Assembly: GCA_007121975.1 (NCBI GenBank)
Contig: SKJO01000468.1
Span: 1-6,867, forward strand
DNA: 6,867 bases
Source of the DNA: Nitriliruptoraceae bacterium
GTDB taxonomy: Bacteria > Actinomycetota > Nitriliruptoria > Nitriliruptorales > Nitriliruptoraceae
Direction: 5' to 3'
Shown here: piece after piece, positions 1 to 6,704 of the stretch
Position numbering within the stretch: the first letter of the stretch is position 1
Layout of the letters: each line of letters starts with the position of its first letter
Translations under genes and position numbers: made by a program
The notes under the pieces: model-generated
What the model was told of the DNA's origin: nothing
What the model saw: the letters and a program-made list of their open reading frames with translations, nothing else
The model's database searches: none

Positions 1-125
1 AGCCCTTGCAGCAGCGCGGCGCCCTCGCGTGGCGCTCCGCCGCGGCTGGAGCGGGCGGTGCTGTTCTCGGTGATCTGCGCTTCGATCCGTTCGAAATCCT
101 GCCAGGTCCAGTAGCCCTCGTTTCT
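1..125 (-). pseudogene. Serine recombinase fragment (C-terminal half, truncated)
   Basis: Read on the minus strand from 125 down to 1, this gives about 41 codons in one open frame that leaves the window at the left edge. It contains EGYWTWQDFERIEAQI followed by PREGAALLQGL. This matches the segment of large serine recombinases (recombinase family, between the recombinase domain and the zinc beta-ribbon) where a [H/D]xGYxxWxxFExIxAxIxxN stretch precedes a conserved REGxALLQGL and then the CGxCG zinc ribbon; the ribbon itself would lie outside the window. The family normally has several hundred residues upstream, with the catalytic Ser near the N-terminus. Here the frame is closed by a TAG at 128-126, just before the recognisable residues, and that TAG lies inside the candidate left end of the mobile element. 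I infer a gene decapitated by insertion or rearrangement at about 119-126. Family assignment rests on motif recognition only. Confidence 0.72.
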
Positions 126-149
126 CTAGGCTTTCTGGGGTTGTCGGGT
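126..149 (+). repeat. Left candidate terminal inverted repeat
   Basis: CTAGGC (126-131), a 9-nt gap, then TTGTCGGGT (141-149). Both blocks recur in the same order on the opposite strand at the right end (6739-6734 and 6726-6718), there with a 7-nt gap. The outer block begins where the serine recombinase coding similarity stops. This is consistent with an element terminus or a recombinase-binding arm. The match is short and gapped, so chance is not excluded. Confidence 0.5.
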
Positions 150-159
150 CATGGGCTGT

Positions 160-305
160 GAGGGAGGGGTTCGGGGGAAGACGATCGTGTGGGCGCTGAC
201 GCTGGACTTCTACGGTTTCAGGTCGTGTCCGGTGAGGTTGGAGGCGGGGAGCTGGCCGCGTTCGGGGACGTGCACGAGCGGGCGCGGCGGATCGGGGCAC
301 GGCAG
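160..305 (+). pseudogene. Relic duplicate of the 5' end of the first recombinase gene
   Basis: This stretch is a degenerate direct copy of 529-669, the ribosome-binding site and first codons of the recombinase gene at 544. Over 203-305 versus 566-669 I count about nine mismatches and one single-base gap, roughly 90% identity, including a 30-base identical block. Upstream similarity is lower but still covers the purine-rich ribosome-binding site. The position equivalent to the GTG start reads GGG, and the one-base deletion after TTCA (about 218) splits the frame: LDFYGF is read in one frame, then SGEVGGGELAAFGDVHERARR in the next. After 305 similarity ends abruptly and no recombinase domain follows. 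It is a dead, truncated paralogue, probably the left end of a second related element lost by deletion or recombination. Expression of a product is very unlikely. Confidence 0.8.
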
Positions 306-479
306 CGGCCACCTGGTCGACGGTGGGCTCGTCGGGGAGCGGTGGAGAGGCGGTCGGGTCGTGCCGGTGCTGACGTCCAGACGGTCGCCGAGGTCGATGA
401 TCGTGGTCTGGTCGGGTTCGAGTAGCCGGGGCATGCCGTGGTCGTGGCGCAGGGTGCCGGCGGCGCGGTCGAACCGGCT
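306..479 (-). pseudogene. Unidentified coding-like fragment
   Basis: On the minus strand from 479 downward there is an open frame beginning SRFDRAAGTLRHDHGMPRL and continuing LLEPDQTTIIDLGDRLDVS. Its third codon positions are almost all G or C down to about 350, as expected for a real coding strand in this genome; the opposite-strand readings have less natural composition. Below about 340 the sequence turns into low-complexity Pro/Arg/Ser and then runs antisense through the recombinase relic, so the natural gene has no visible end. No convincing start or ribosome-binding site is present. I do not recognise the family. It is most simply the remnant of a host or mobile-element gene trapped between the relic and the intact module. 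Confidence 0.35.
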
Positions 480-497
480 AGTTACGTTGGTGTAACT
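480..497. repeat. Perfect inverted repeat AGTTAC-N6-GTAACT
   Basis: AGTTAC at 480-485 and GTAACT at 492-497 flank a 6-bp spacer, in an unusually A/T-rich patch about 47 bp upstream of the first recombinase start. Two inverted arms around a 6-8 bp spacer is the form of a tyrosine recombinase core crossover site. It is also the form of a dimeric repressor operator. The site coincides with the upstream limit of the unidentified minus-strand fragment, so it could be a true element end or junction. Function is inferred. Confidence 0.4.
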
Positions 498-528
498 TCC
501 CCCACCGAAGGCGTGGAAGGGCCGGATA

Positions 529-669
529 TGACGGAGGGCTTGGGTGGGAGATGGTCGCTGGACGGTGGACTTCTACGACTTCACGGTCGGGTCTGGTGAG
601 GTCGGAGACGGGGAGCTGGCCGGGCTCGGGGACGTGCACGAGCGGGCGCGGCGGAACGGGGCACGGCAG
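529..669 (+). repeat. Intact copy of the imperfect direct repeat
   Basis: This is the partner of the relic at 160-305, offset by about 363 bp in the same orientation. It covers the ribosome-binding site, GTG start and first ~42 codons of the recombinase gene. The functional copy keeps the frame throughout. Confidence 0.8.
533..538 (+). promoter_or_regulatory. Ribosome-binding site deciding the GTG start at 544
   Basis: GGAGGG lies 5 nt upstream of the GTG at 544 and is a strong match to the anti-Shine-Dalgarno sequence. This favours GTG 544 over the out-of-frame ATG at 551. No convincing -35/-10 pair could be picked in 498-532. Confidence 0.65.
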
Positions 670-2133
670 GGCACACCGGTGCTGGTGCACACGGCCGGGC
701 GGGTGGACGCCCGGGTCAACGAGTTCTTCCGCAGCGGGACGATGACGGCGGCGCGGCCGACCACGTGGCGGCGGTACGCGTTCGCGCTGGTGGTGTGGCT
801 GAACTTTCTGGAGGTGTTGGGCCGTGGCTGGGAGGAGGCGACCGCGGCAGACGTCGAGGCGTTCAAGGATTGGCGGCTGACCGATGCCGGCAACGGGCGC
901 CGGGTGGCGCCGACCAGCTTCGACACCGACCGGGCCGCGCTGGGCTGCTTCTACCGTTGGGCGGCGGTGCGCTACGCGACCTCGAACCCGGTGCCGTCCG
1001 CGGTGGCGGCGGCGCGGTGGCCGGTCGGCGGCGCTGCTGCGGCGGGAGTGCCGGGCCCGGCTGCGGGCCGGGACGGGCTGCGTCCGGCGCAGGCTCGGCG
1101 GCGGCAGGTGAAGTGGATGCTGCGGCCGGCGTTCGAGCAGTGGCGCGACGTGGGCCTGCGTGGCTACGGGTTCGACGGGCTGCGCCGGGACGGGTGGCGG
1201 GGTGGGGGATGCGAAGACCGGGATGCCGCGTTCGTGAACGGGCTGTATGGGACCGGGCTGCGCCTGGCCGAGTGGGCGAGCGTGCTCGACGTCGAGCTGC
1301 CCGAGGCCGGTGGCCGGTTCGGGCGGGCGTGGCTGGCTGCGGCGTGCGCCAAGGGTGGCAGGGCGGGGCGGGTCTACCGGATTCCTCGCGGCGTGCTCGC
1401 CGCGCTGGCCGGCTATGTGGACCCGATCGAGGGGTCGCGGCCGGTGGCGGTCGGGCGGGCACAGGCGGCGGGCCGGTACGACCGGCTGCACGGGGTACGG
1501 ATCGTCACCGGCCACAACCCGCGGTCGCGGATCTTGGGCGTGGAGGGCGCGGCAGGGGTGTCGGTGGATGTGCTCGGCCCCGACGAGCGGCGCCGGTTGT
1601 TCCGCCGCACGCCGGCGGGGTTGGAGCCGCTGTGGCTGTGGCTGGGTCCCGACGGTATGCCAAAGAAGCCGCACGGCTGGGAGGACACCTTCGCTGCGGC
1701 CAACGCTCGGGTCGCCGCCGTGTGGCAGGCCGCCGCCGGGCCGGGCGAGGGCTGCCCGCTGTGGGCCCGCCCGCACATGCTGCGGCACTCCTTCTGCCTG
1801 AAGTGGTTCTCGATCCTGTCGGTGGTGTGGGAGCGGCGCCTCGACGGCTTCACCGACTCCGAGATCAAGGATCTGCGCTACCAGTTCGGCGACATCTGGT
1901 TGCAGCTGGCCACGCTGATGGGCCACGCGGATCCGGCCGTCACCCGCGACATCTACCTGGAGCCGTTCACCGGCTTGCAGGTGGACTATCTGATGGCGCT
2001 GCTGGATGAGGATGAGCAGGCCGGCCTGGACGGGCTGGTGCGGGCGGTGGCGGCCGAGGGCACCGGCCGGGTCCTGGCCGCCGCCGATCCGCCTGCCGCG
2101 ACGCCGGGGACGGACGCGGGCAGGGGCCGGTGA
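544..2133 (+). CDS. Tyrosine recombinase / site-specific integrase, first gene of the module
   Basis: The 529-aa product is a tyrosine recombinase that should cleave and rejoin DNA at the element ends through a 3'-phosphotyrosine intermediate. After an N-terminal extension (1-52), a helical core-binding domain spans about 53-150 (VNEFF... to FYRWAAVRYATSNPV). The catalytic domain spans about 220-480. Visible catalytic residues are Arg240 (GTGLRLAEW), probable hairpin Lys270, His411 and Arg414 (HMLRHSF), His461 (MGHADP) and nucleophile Tyr471 (DIYL), so the set is complete. Spacings are longer than in XerD: Arg I to HxxR is about 171 residues against about 96, and HxxR to His is also extended, so the family carries insertions in the catalytic fold. 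The GTG start is supported by GGAGGG 5 nt upstream. The stop overlaps the next gene's start (GTGA), implying translational coupling. A dead copy of its 5' end lies at 160-305. Closest role model: Tn554 TnpA or RitA. Confidence 0.9.
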   Translation: MGDGRWTVDFYDFTVGSGEVGDGELAGLGDVHERARRNGARQGTPVLVHTAGRVDARVNEFFRSGTMTAARPTTWRRYAFALVVWLNFLEVLGRGWEEATAADVEAFKDWRLTDAGNGRRVAPTSFDTDRAALGCFYRWAAVRYATSNPVPSAVAAARWPVGGAAAAGVPGPAAGRDGLRPAQARRRQVKWMLRPAFEQWRDVGLRGYGFDGLRRDGWRGGGCEDRDAAFVNGLYGTGLRLAEWASVLDVELPEAGGRFGRAWLAAACAKGGRAGRVYRIPRGVLAALAGYVDPIEGSRPVAVGRAQAAGRYDRLHGVRIVTGHNPRSRILGVEGAAGVSVDVLGPDERRRLFRRTPAGLEPLWLWLGPDGMPKKPHGWEDTFAAANARVAAVWQAAAGPGEGCPLWARPHMLRHSFCLKWFSILSVVWERRLDGFTDSEIKDLRYQFGDIWLQLATLMGHADPAVTRDIYLEPFTGLQVDYLMALLDEDEQAGLDGLVRAVAAEGTGRVLAAADPPAATPGTDAGRGR

Positions 2134-3998
2134 GCGGCCGGGGCGGCCGCCGGGCGAGCGTGCCCGACGGGGGGTGGCGGCCGGTCGACCGTGTCGAGGG
2201 GCCGGGTGGGACGCTGGTGCGGTTCGTGGAGGAGCGCACCGGCCGACAGAAGGTCTTCGACTTCTCCGGGTTGCCGGGCACGGCGGGCATGCGCCAGTGG
2301 CTGGCGCGGGCCTTCGCACGCCGCACCGGGCCGCGTTCGGGGATCAAGCATGCGGGCAGCGCGGCCAACTGTTTTGTGATGTTGCGGGCGTTCGCGGCCT
2401 CGGTGGCCGAGGCGGAGCCGGCGGTGGGCGGCCCGGACGAGCTGACCGCCGCGCACATGGCGGCGTTCCGCCTCGCCCACGGCGGCAGGCCGGGCGGAGC
2501 CGAACGGGTGGTCCGGCTGCGGTCGGCGCTGCGCGACGACCCGGAGCTGCCCGAGCCGGCGCGCACCGCGTTGCTGGCCCGACCACCCCGCAGGCCGCCA
2601 ACCACCAGGCCCGCCACCTACGACGAGCGGGAGTGGCGGCTGATCATGGCCGCCTTGCGGTCGGACGTGCGCCGGGCCCGCGACCGAATCCGCGGTGGCC
2701 GGCAGCTGCTGGCCGACCACCGCGCGGGTGCGCTTCCCGCCGGAGGCAGCCAAGCCGAGCTCGGGTGCCTGCTGGAGCTGTTCGACTCCACCGGCGAGTT
2801 GCCGCGCCGTGGGGACGGGTCCGTGGCCGTGCGGGTCACCCGGGCCGGCGGCGTGAGTGCGGTCACCAGCATGCTGTGTCTCACGCTGCGGGAGACCACG
2901 GCGTTCTGCCTGCTGTTGTGTGCGCTTACCGGGGAGAACTTCGGCACCGTGGCGGCGTGGCCGGCGGTGTGCTACCGGCCCGGCGGGCAGGCCGGCGACG
3001 CCGCGCCGGTGGTGGCGCTGGTGGAACAGGCCAAACCCCGCCGTGGACCCGAACGCGAGCACATGGTCGTCGCGCTCGAGGACCTCCCCCACGGTCTGGC
3101 CGACCTGCTGGAGGGCGCCGAGGGCGAGGCGCGCTGGCTGTCCTCCCCGGTGCGGGTCTACCGGCTGCTGGTCGAGGTGTCCGAGACCTCACGCCGCCTG
3201 GGCGGCCACCTGTCGGCGTTGAGCGCGTACACGCCGAAGCGAAATGCGGGCAGCAGCTGCTGGGTGGAAGGGGTGACCGCCGGCCATGTGTGGACGTGGG
3301 CGCGCGGCCACGGGTTCCCCTCTGCAGCCGACGCGACCGAGGGCGGCCGGCCTCCGATCGAGGTGCGCCGGATCCGCCAGACGGTGATCGAACGTGACCG
3401 CCGGCCGGTGTCGCACACCGCGGCGATGATGAACGACCGCTATCTGGCCGGCAGCCCCACCGTGCAGGCCGAGAGCCGCGTCGTGGTGGGTGACGCGCTG
3501 CGCGAGCAGGTCGATGCGGCGCGGGCCCGCCAGCCCGCCACGGTGTTCACCTCGACGCTGGTCGCCGACGCCGAGGGTGACCTGGCCACGGCCGCGGACC
3601 GGGCCGGTCTGCCCGCAGGCCTGCTGGCCGCGGTGATCGACGGGTACCACGACACGGTGCTGGCCGCCTGCATCCACGGGCAGCAGGCCGCTGCGGCAGC
3701 CCGCGAGGGTGAGGGGCCGTGCACGTTGTCGTTTCTGGCCTGCCTCGACTGCCCCAGCGCCCGGGCGCTGCCACGGCATCTGCCGGTCCAGATCGCGATG
3801 GCCGACCGCCTCGCCGCCCTCGCCGCGCACGTCGACCCGCTGCTGTGGCGGGCCCGCTACCAGCCCCGCCTGGAGCAGCTCGCCCAGATCCTTGGCTGCC
3901 ACACCGCCGCCGAGCAGGCCAGCGCACGCGCGGCGGTCACCCCCACCCACCTCGCGTTCGTCGACGACGTGCTCGCCGGGCAATGGGACCTGCGATGA
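2130..3998 (+). CDS. Degenerate tyrosine-recombinase-like middle protein with Cys motif
   Basis: The 622-aa product is not annotatable by obvious motifs, but its layout follows tyrosine recombinases. A helical segment at about 50-150 resembles a core-binding domain. LLLCALTGENFGTV (261-274) sits where Arg I normally occurs (TGxRxxE), with Asn270 replacing the Arg. RRIRQT (413-418) resembles the HxxR box with Arg416 kept and His replaced by Arg413. SHTAAMMNDRYL supplies His429 and Tyr438 at the canonical 9-residue spacing. The Arg416-His429 interval is about 10 residues shorter than in XerD. C-terminally, Cys531, Cys538 and Cys541 (CxxxxxxCxxC) followed by ALPRHLP (His550) look like a metal-binding site. 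The GTG start overlaps the previous stop by 4 nt; AGGGG at 2122-2126 is a close-spaced ribosome-binding site. I infer a catalytically impaired partner of the two active recombinases, for DNA binding or assembly. It could instead be an active but divergent enzyme. Confidence 0.8.
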   Translation: MSGRGGRRASVPDGGWRPVDRVEGPGGTLVRFVEERTGRQKVFDFSGLPGTAGMRQWLARAFARRTGPRSGIKHAGSAANCFVMLRAFAASVAEAEPAVGGPDELTAAHMAAFRLAHGGRPGGAERVVRLRSALRDDPELPEPARTALLARPPRRPPTTRPATYDEREWRLIMAALRSDVRRARDRIRGGRQLLADHRAGALPAGGSQAELGCLLELFDSTGELPRRGDGSVAVRVTRAGGVSAVTSMLCLTLRETTAFCLLLCALTGENFGTVAAWPAVCYRPGGQAGDAAPVVALVEQAKPRRGPEREHMVVALEDLPHGLADLLEGAEGEARWLSSPVRVYRLLVEVSETSRRLGGHLSALSAYTPKRNAGSSCWVEGVTAGHVWTWARGHGFPSAADATEGGRPPIEVRRIRQTVIERDRRPVSHTAAMMNDRYLAGSPTVQAESRVVVGDALREQVDAARARQPATVFTSTLVADAEGDLATAADRAGLPAGLLAAVIDGYHDTVLAACIHGQQAAAAAREGEGPCTLSFLACLDCPSARALPRHLPVQIAMADRLAALAAHVDPLLWRARYQPRLEQLAQILGCHTAAEQASARAAVTPTHLAFVDDVLAGQWDLR

Positions 3999-6148
3999 CC
4001 ACCGCCTCGGCGGCCTGTGGCGTTGACGGCGTCGTCGCCTGGCCGGCACCCCACACCCCGGTACTGCGCGCGCGAGCGCTGCGGCCGGGATGCGACCCGG
4101 ACGGTCTGCCGCGGTTCGCCGACGTCGTCTGGCGTCTCCAGGCAGCCCACCCCGACGTGCATGCGGTGGCAGCGACGCTGTGCTGGGACCGCTTCCCCGA
4201 GCCGCTCACCGGCGCGTTCAAGGCGTTCGCGCTGGCCGCCATCGACCACCCCTACCCGGTCGACCCGACCGTCGCTCGGCGCGGCGACCGGCCCGCCGTC
4301 ACCACCATCGCGCTGTGGGTGCGGGACCTGCGCGTGTTCGCCTGCTGGCTGGCCGACCGCGGCGTCACCCGGCTTCGGGAGGTCACCGCTGCAGACCTTG
4401 ACGACTACCACCGGCACGTCACCGCGCTGGCATGCTCGCCGGACCGCCAGGGCCGGCTGCTGGCGTCGGTGCGCACCCTGTGGTCCTACCGCATCCACCT
4501 GCCCGCATCCGCACGGCTGGCCCCCGACCCCTGGGACGGCACCGGCGGCAGCCGCATGGCGGGACGCTCCTGGAGCCCGCTCAACAAGACCGCGCGGATC
4601 GCCGCGGCGACCATGGAGACCCTGCTGGCCTGGTCCCTGACGATGGTCGAGCACATCGGGGCCGACATCATCGCCGCGCACAGCGACTTCCAGCGCCTCA
4701 GCGCCGGAACACACCCGTCACAGGCCGCCTTCGCCGGCCTGGGCCCCACCGACCGCATCCGCGCGTTCATAGACCAGGCACGCCGCGACGGCACGGCGCT
4801 GCCCGGCCACCCCACCGACAACGGCGAGCCCGCCGTCAACTTCTCGCACCTGGCCAGGCTGGCGGGTCTGCGCCCCTCCGCCCTGCAGCGCCCCGACCTG
4901 CGGCGCCTGATCGCCCGATCCGGGCTCGAGGTCGCCTGCGACAGCTTCGTCGGGTCCATCACCGCACACATCGCGGGCCGCCCGTGGCGCGACCGGCCGA
5001 TCACCGTGGCCGAACTGCCGACCCTGCTGCGTCTGCTGTCCGCCGCCGCCTTCGTGGTCGTCTGCTACCTGTCGGGGATGCGGCCCGGCGAGGTGCTCAA
5101 CCTGTGCCGCGGATGCACCGGCCGCGACGAGACCACCGGCGAGCTGCTGGTGCTCGGCCGGCTGGGCAAGGGCCACGACCGGCTGCCTGCCGCCCCCGGG
5201 GAGACGTCGCCGCACCGGCCCTGGGTGGTCGTCACACCGGTGCACGCCGCGCTCGCCGTGCTCGAACAGATCGCCGGCGGCGAGCTGCTGTTCCCCGCCA
5301 GCCTGGCCCGTCCGGGAAGCCGCCGCAGCGCCGGCGAGCAGGCCCGCGCCGCCCACGCCATCAACACCGATGTCGAGGACTTCATCGCCTGGGTCAACCA
5401 CAGCTTCTCCGGCCCCGGCGGCCGCCCTGCGATCCCGCCCGACCCGGCCGGACACCTGCACGCCTCCCGATACCGCCGCACGCTGGCGCACTTCATCGTG
5501 CGCCGCCCCCGCGGCCTCATCGCCGCCGCGCTGCAGTATGCGCACGTGCACACCAAGGTGACCCTCGGCTACTCCGGGATGGCCGACACCGCCTGGCTGG
5601 ACGACCTCGCCGTCGAACGCCTCGAGATGGTGCTCGAGCAAGCCGACACCGACGCCCGCCTGCTCGACGACGGCGAACACGTCAGCGGCCCATCGGCCGC
5701 CGACTACAAAACCCGCGTCCAACGGGCAGCACGCTTCGCCGGCCGCGCCATCACCCAGATCGGCAACATCCAACGGCTGCTGGCCAGCGCCGACCCCGCC
5801 ATCCACCACGCCGAGGGCATGACGTGCGTGTGGCGTGCCGAGACCGCCGCCTGCCGCCGGGCCAGGATCCAAGCCGGACTGCCTCACCCCGACGGCCCCG
5901 AACCATCCGAATGCCGCAGCAGCTGCACCAACCTCGCCTACACCGACCGGGACATCGCCCAGCTGCGCGACCGCCACCAGGCCATGACCGCCGGCGCCAC
6001 CGACCCGCTCGCCCCCCGCCCGCTGCGGGATCGCGCCGAGACGATCGCCGACCGGCTCCAGACGGTCATCGACCGGCACGAACAGACTCGCCCCGCCGTT
6101 CCACCTCACCGAGGAGACCACACCACCGATGAGCCGCCAACCCCGTGA
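3995..6148 (+). CDS. Tyrosine recombinase, TnpB-like, with C-terminal Cys cluster
   Basis: The 717-aa product is a second tyrosine recombinase acting on the element ends. A core-binding-like helical region lies at about 100-180 (TTIALWVRDLRVFACWLADRG). The catalytic domain at about 330-545 shows Arg363 (LSGMRPGEVLNL), Arg494 (SRYRRTLAHF), His517 (QYAHVHT) and nucleophile Tyr526 (LGYSG). Spacings Arg494-His517 (23) and His517-Tyr526 (9) equal those in XerD. The His of the HxxR box is replaced by Ser491. A C-terminal cluster Cys611-x8-Cys620 ... Cys640-x3-Cys644, with CTNLAYTDRD after it, resembles the Cys-rich tail of Tn554 TnpB-type proteins and may bind zinc. The frame is open further upstream, but ATG 3995 overlaps the previous stop as ATGA and is preferred; an in-frame ATG at 3983 is possible. 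It overlaps the next gene by 20 nt. Length is near Tn554 TnpB (630 aa). Confidence 0.88.
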   Translation: MTTASAACGVDGVVAWPAPHTPVLRARALRPGCDPDGLPRFADVVWRLQAAHPDVHAVAATLCWDRFPEPLTGAFKAFALAAIDHPYPVDPTVARRGDRPAVTTIALWVRDLRVFACWLADRGVTRLREVTAADLDDYHRHVTALACSPDRQGRLLASVRTLWSYRIHLPASARLAPDPWDGTGGSRMAGRSWSPLNKTARIAAATMETLLAWSLTMVEHIGADIIAAHSDFQRLSAGTHPSQAAFAGLGPTDRIRAFIDQARRDGTALPGHPTDNGEPAVNFSHLARLAGLRPSALQRPDLRRLIARSGLEVACDSFVGSITAHIAGRPWRDRPITVAELPTLLRLLSAAAFVVVCYLSGMRPGEVLNLCRGCTGRDETTGELLVLGRLGKGHDRLPAAPGETSPHRPWVVVTPVHAALAVLEQIAGGELLFPASLARPGSRRSAGEQARAAHAINTDVEDFIAWVNHSFSGPGGRPAIPPDPAGHLHASRYRRTLAHFIVRRPRGLIAAALQYAHVHTKVTLGYSGMADTAWLDDLAVERLEMVLEQADTDARLLDDGEHVSGPSAADYKTRVQRAARFAGRAITQIGNIQRLLASADPAIHHAEGMTCVWRAETAACRRARIQAGLPHPDGPEPSECRSSCTNLAYTDRDIAQLRDRHQAMTAGATDPLAPRPLRDRAETIADRLQTVIDRHEQTRPAVPPHRGDHTTDEPPTP
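6111..6116 (+). promoter_or_regulatory. Ribosome-binding site for the small fourth gene
   Basis: GAGGAG lies within the last codons of the upstream recombinase, 12 nt before ATG 6129. The spacing is slightly long but it is the only purine-rich match, and it supports start 6129 inside the preceding gene. Confidence 0.5.
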
Positions 6149-6563
6149 CCGAGCCGCCGACCGGGCCGCCATCACCGCCGCCGCCGACCGCTTGCTGGCC
6201 GGCACCCCGCTGCACTCCACGACCGGGAAACTCACGCGCACCGAGCTGATCGCAGAATCCAAGCTTCGACGCGACGTCGTCTACGAACACCGCGACCTCG
6301 TCGACACCTTCGCCGCACAGGTCAGGGCGCAACACAGCGCACCCACCGCCGTGCAGGCCGTCATCGACCAGCGCGACCAGCTCGCCGCCCAGGTGGCAGA
6401 CCTCAAGGCCGAACTCGCCCACGAACGCGAACTCGCCGCCACCCTCCGGCGTCTCGCCGCAGAACTCTCCCTCGAACTCGACCAGGCCCGCGAGGAGCAC
6501 GCCACCACCGGCACCGTGACCCGCCTACCAGTCCGCCGCAACATCATCGGTCCGTGCAGCTGA
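6129..6563 (+). CDS. Small TnpC/DUF6262-like accessory protein (HTH plus coiled coil)
   Basis: The 144-aa basic protein ends the operon. Residues about 10-62 form a helical region in which LTRTELIAESKLRRDVVYEH looks like a winged-helix or HTH DNA-binding unit. Residues about 72-125 (AVIDQRDQLAAQVADLKAEL and onward) have heptad-like Leu/Ala spacing and many Glu/Arg pairs, indicating a coiled coil for dimerisation or partner binding. The tail TVTRLPVRR is basic. Small HTH-coiled-coil proteins of this type (DUF6262 and Tn554 TnpC) are encoded next to Tn554-type recombinases. In Tn554, TnpC is not a recombinase but affects transposition frequency and orientation. The 20-nt overlap with the upstream recombinase and the shared strand indicate co-expression. 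Function here is inferred from context and architecture. Confidence 0.78.
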   Translation: MSRQPRDRAADRAAITAAADRLLAGTPLHSTTGKLTRTELIAESKLRRDVVYEHRDLVDTFAAQVRAQHSAPTAVQAVIDQRDQLAAQVADLKAELAHERELAATLRRLAAELSLELDQAREEHATTGTVTRLPVRRNIIGPCS

Positions 6564-6666
6564 ACCACCGTACGCACAAACGCACAGAACACGCGGCGCA
6601 GCATGACCCAACCTGCGGCCGGCAACGACCTCGAGGCTGTCGTGCCATCCCTCAACACCCCATCCC

Positions 6667-6686
6667 GGCCACCCACCGCCGTGGCC
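6667..6686. repeat. Hairpin GGCCAC-N8-GTGGCC
   Basis: A perfect 6-bp stem with an 8-nt loop sits about 100 bp after the last stop codon of the operon. There is no T-tract, so a classical intrinsic terminator is not supported. It could be a weak terminator or part of the recombination site. A stem of this size is not rare at this GC content. Confidence 0.3.
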
Positions 6687-6704
6687 TGCGCCGCCTGCGA
6701 CATG

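Noticed and set aside
151..495. + strand open frame of 114 codons over the relic
   Set aside because: It matches the recombinase only over LDFYGF before the frameshift; the rest is out-of-frame, Arg/Gly/Ser-rich readthrough.
478..2319. Long minus-strand open frame (613 codons) opposite the first recombinase
   Set aside because: It is low-complexity Arg/Pro/His-rich and exactly antisense to a recombinase with full catalytic motifs. High-GC genomes routinely leave such antisense frames open.
1986..3092. Minus-strand open frame of 368 codons opposite the middle gene
   Set aside because: It is rich in Arg/Gly/Pro with no domain, lies antisense to the better-supported + strand gene, and has no ribosome-binding site.
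3719..3994. Upstream extension of the third gene's frame
   Set aside because: The extra 92 residues are Arg/Pro-rich shadow of the middle gene's Cys-motif region. ATG 3995 overlapping the previous stop as ATGA is the natural start.
4718..6262. Minus-strand open frame of 514 codons opposite the third gene
   Set aside because: It has Gly/Val/Ala-rich shadow composition and is antisense to a recombinase with clear Arg, His and Tyr motifs.
6667..6686. Hairpin as an intrinsic terminator for the operon
   Set aside because: The stem is only 6 bp and no T-tract follows; it is kept only as a low-confidence inverted repeat.
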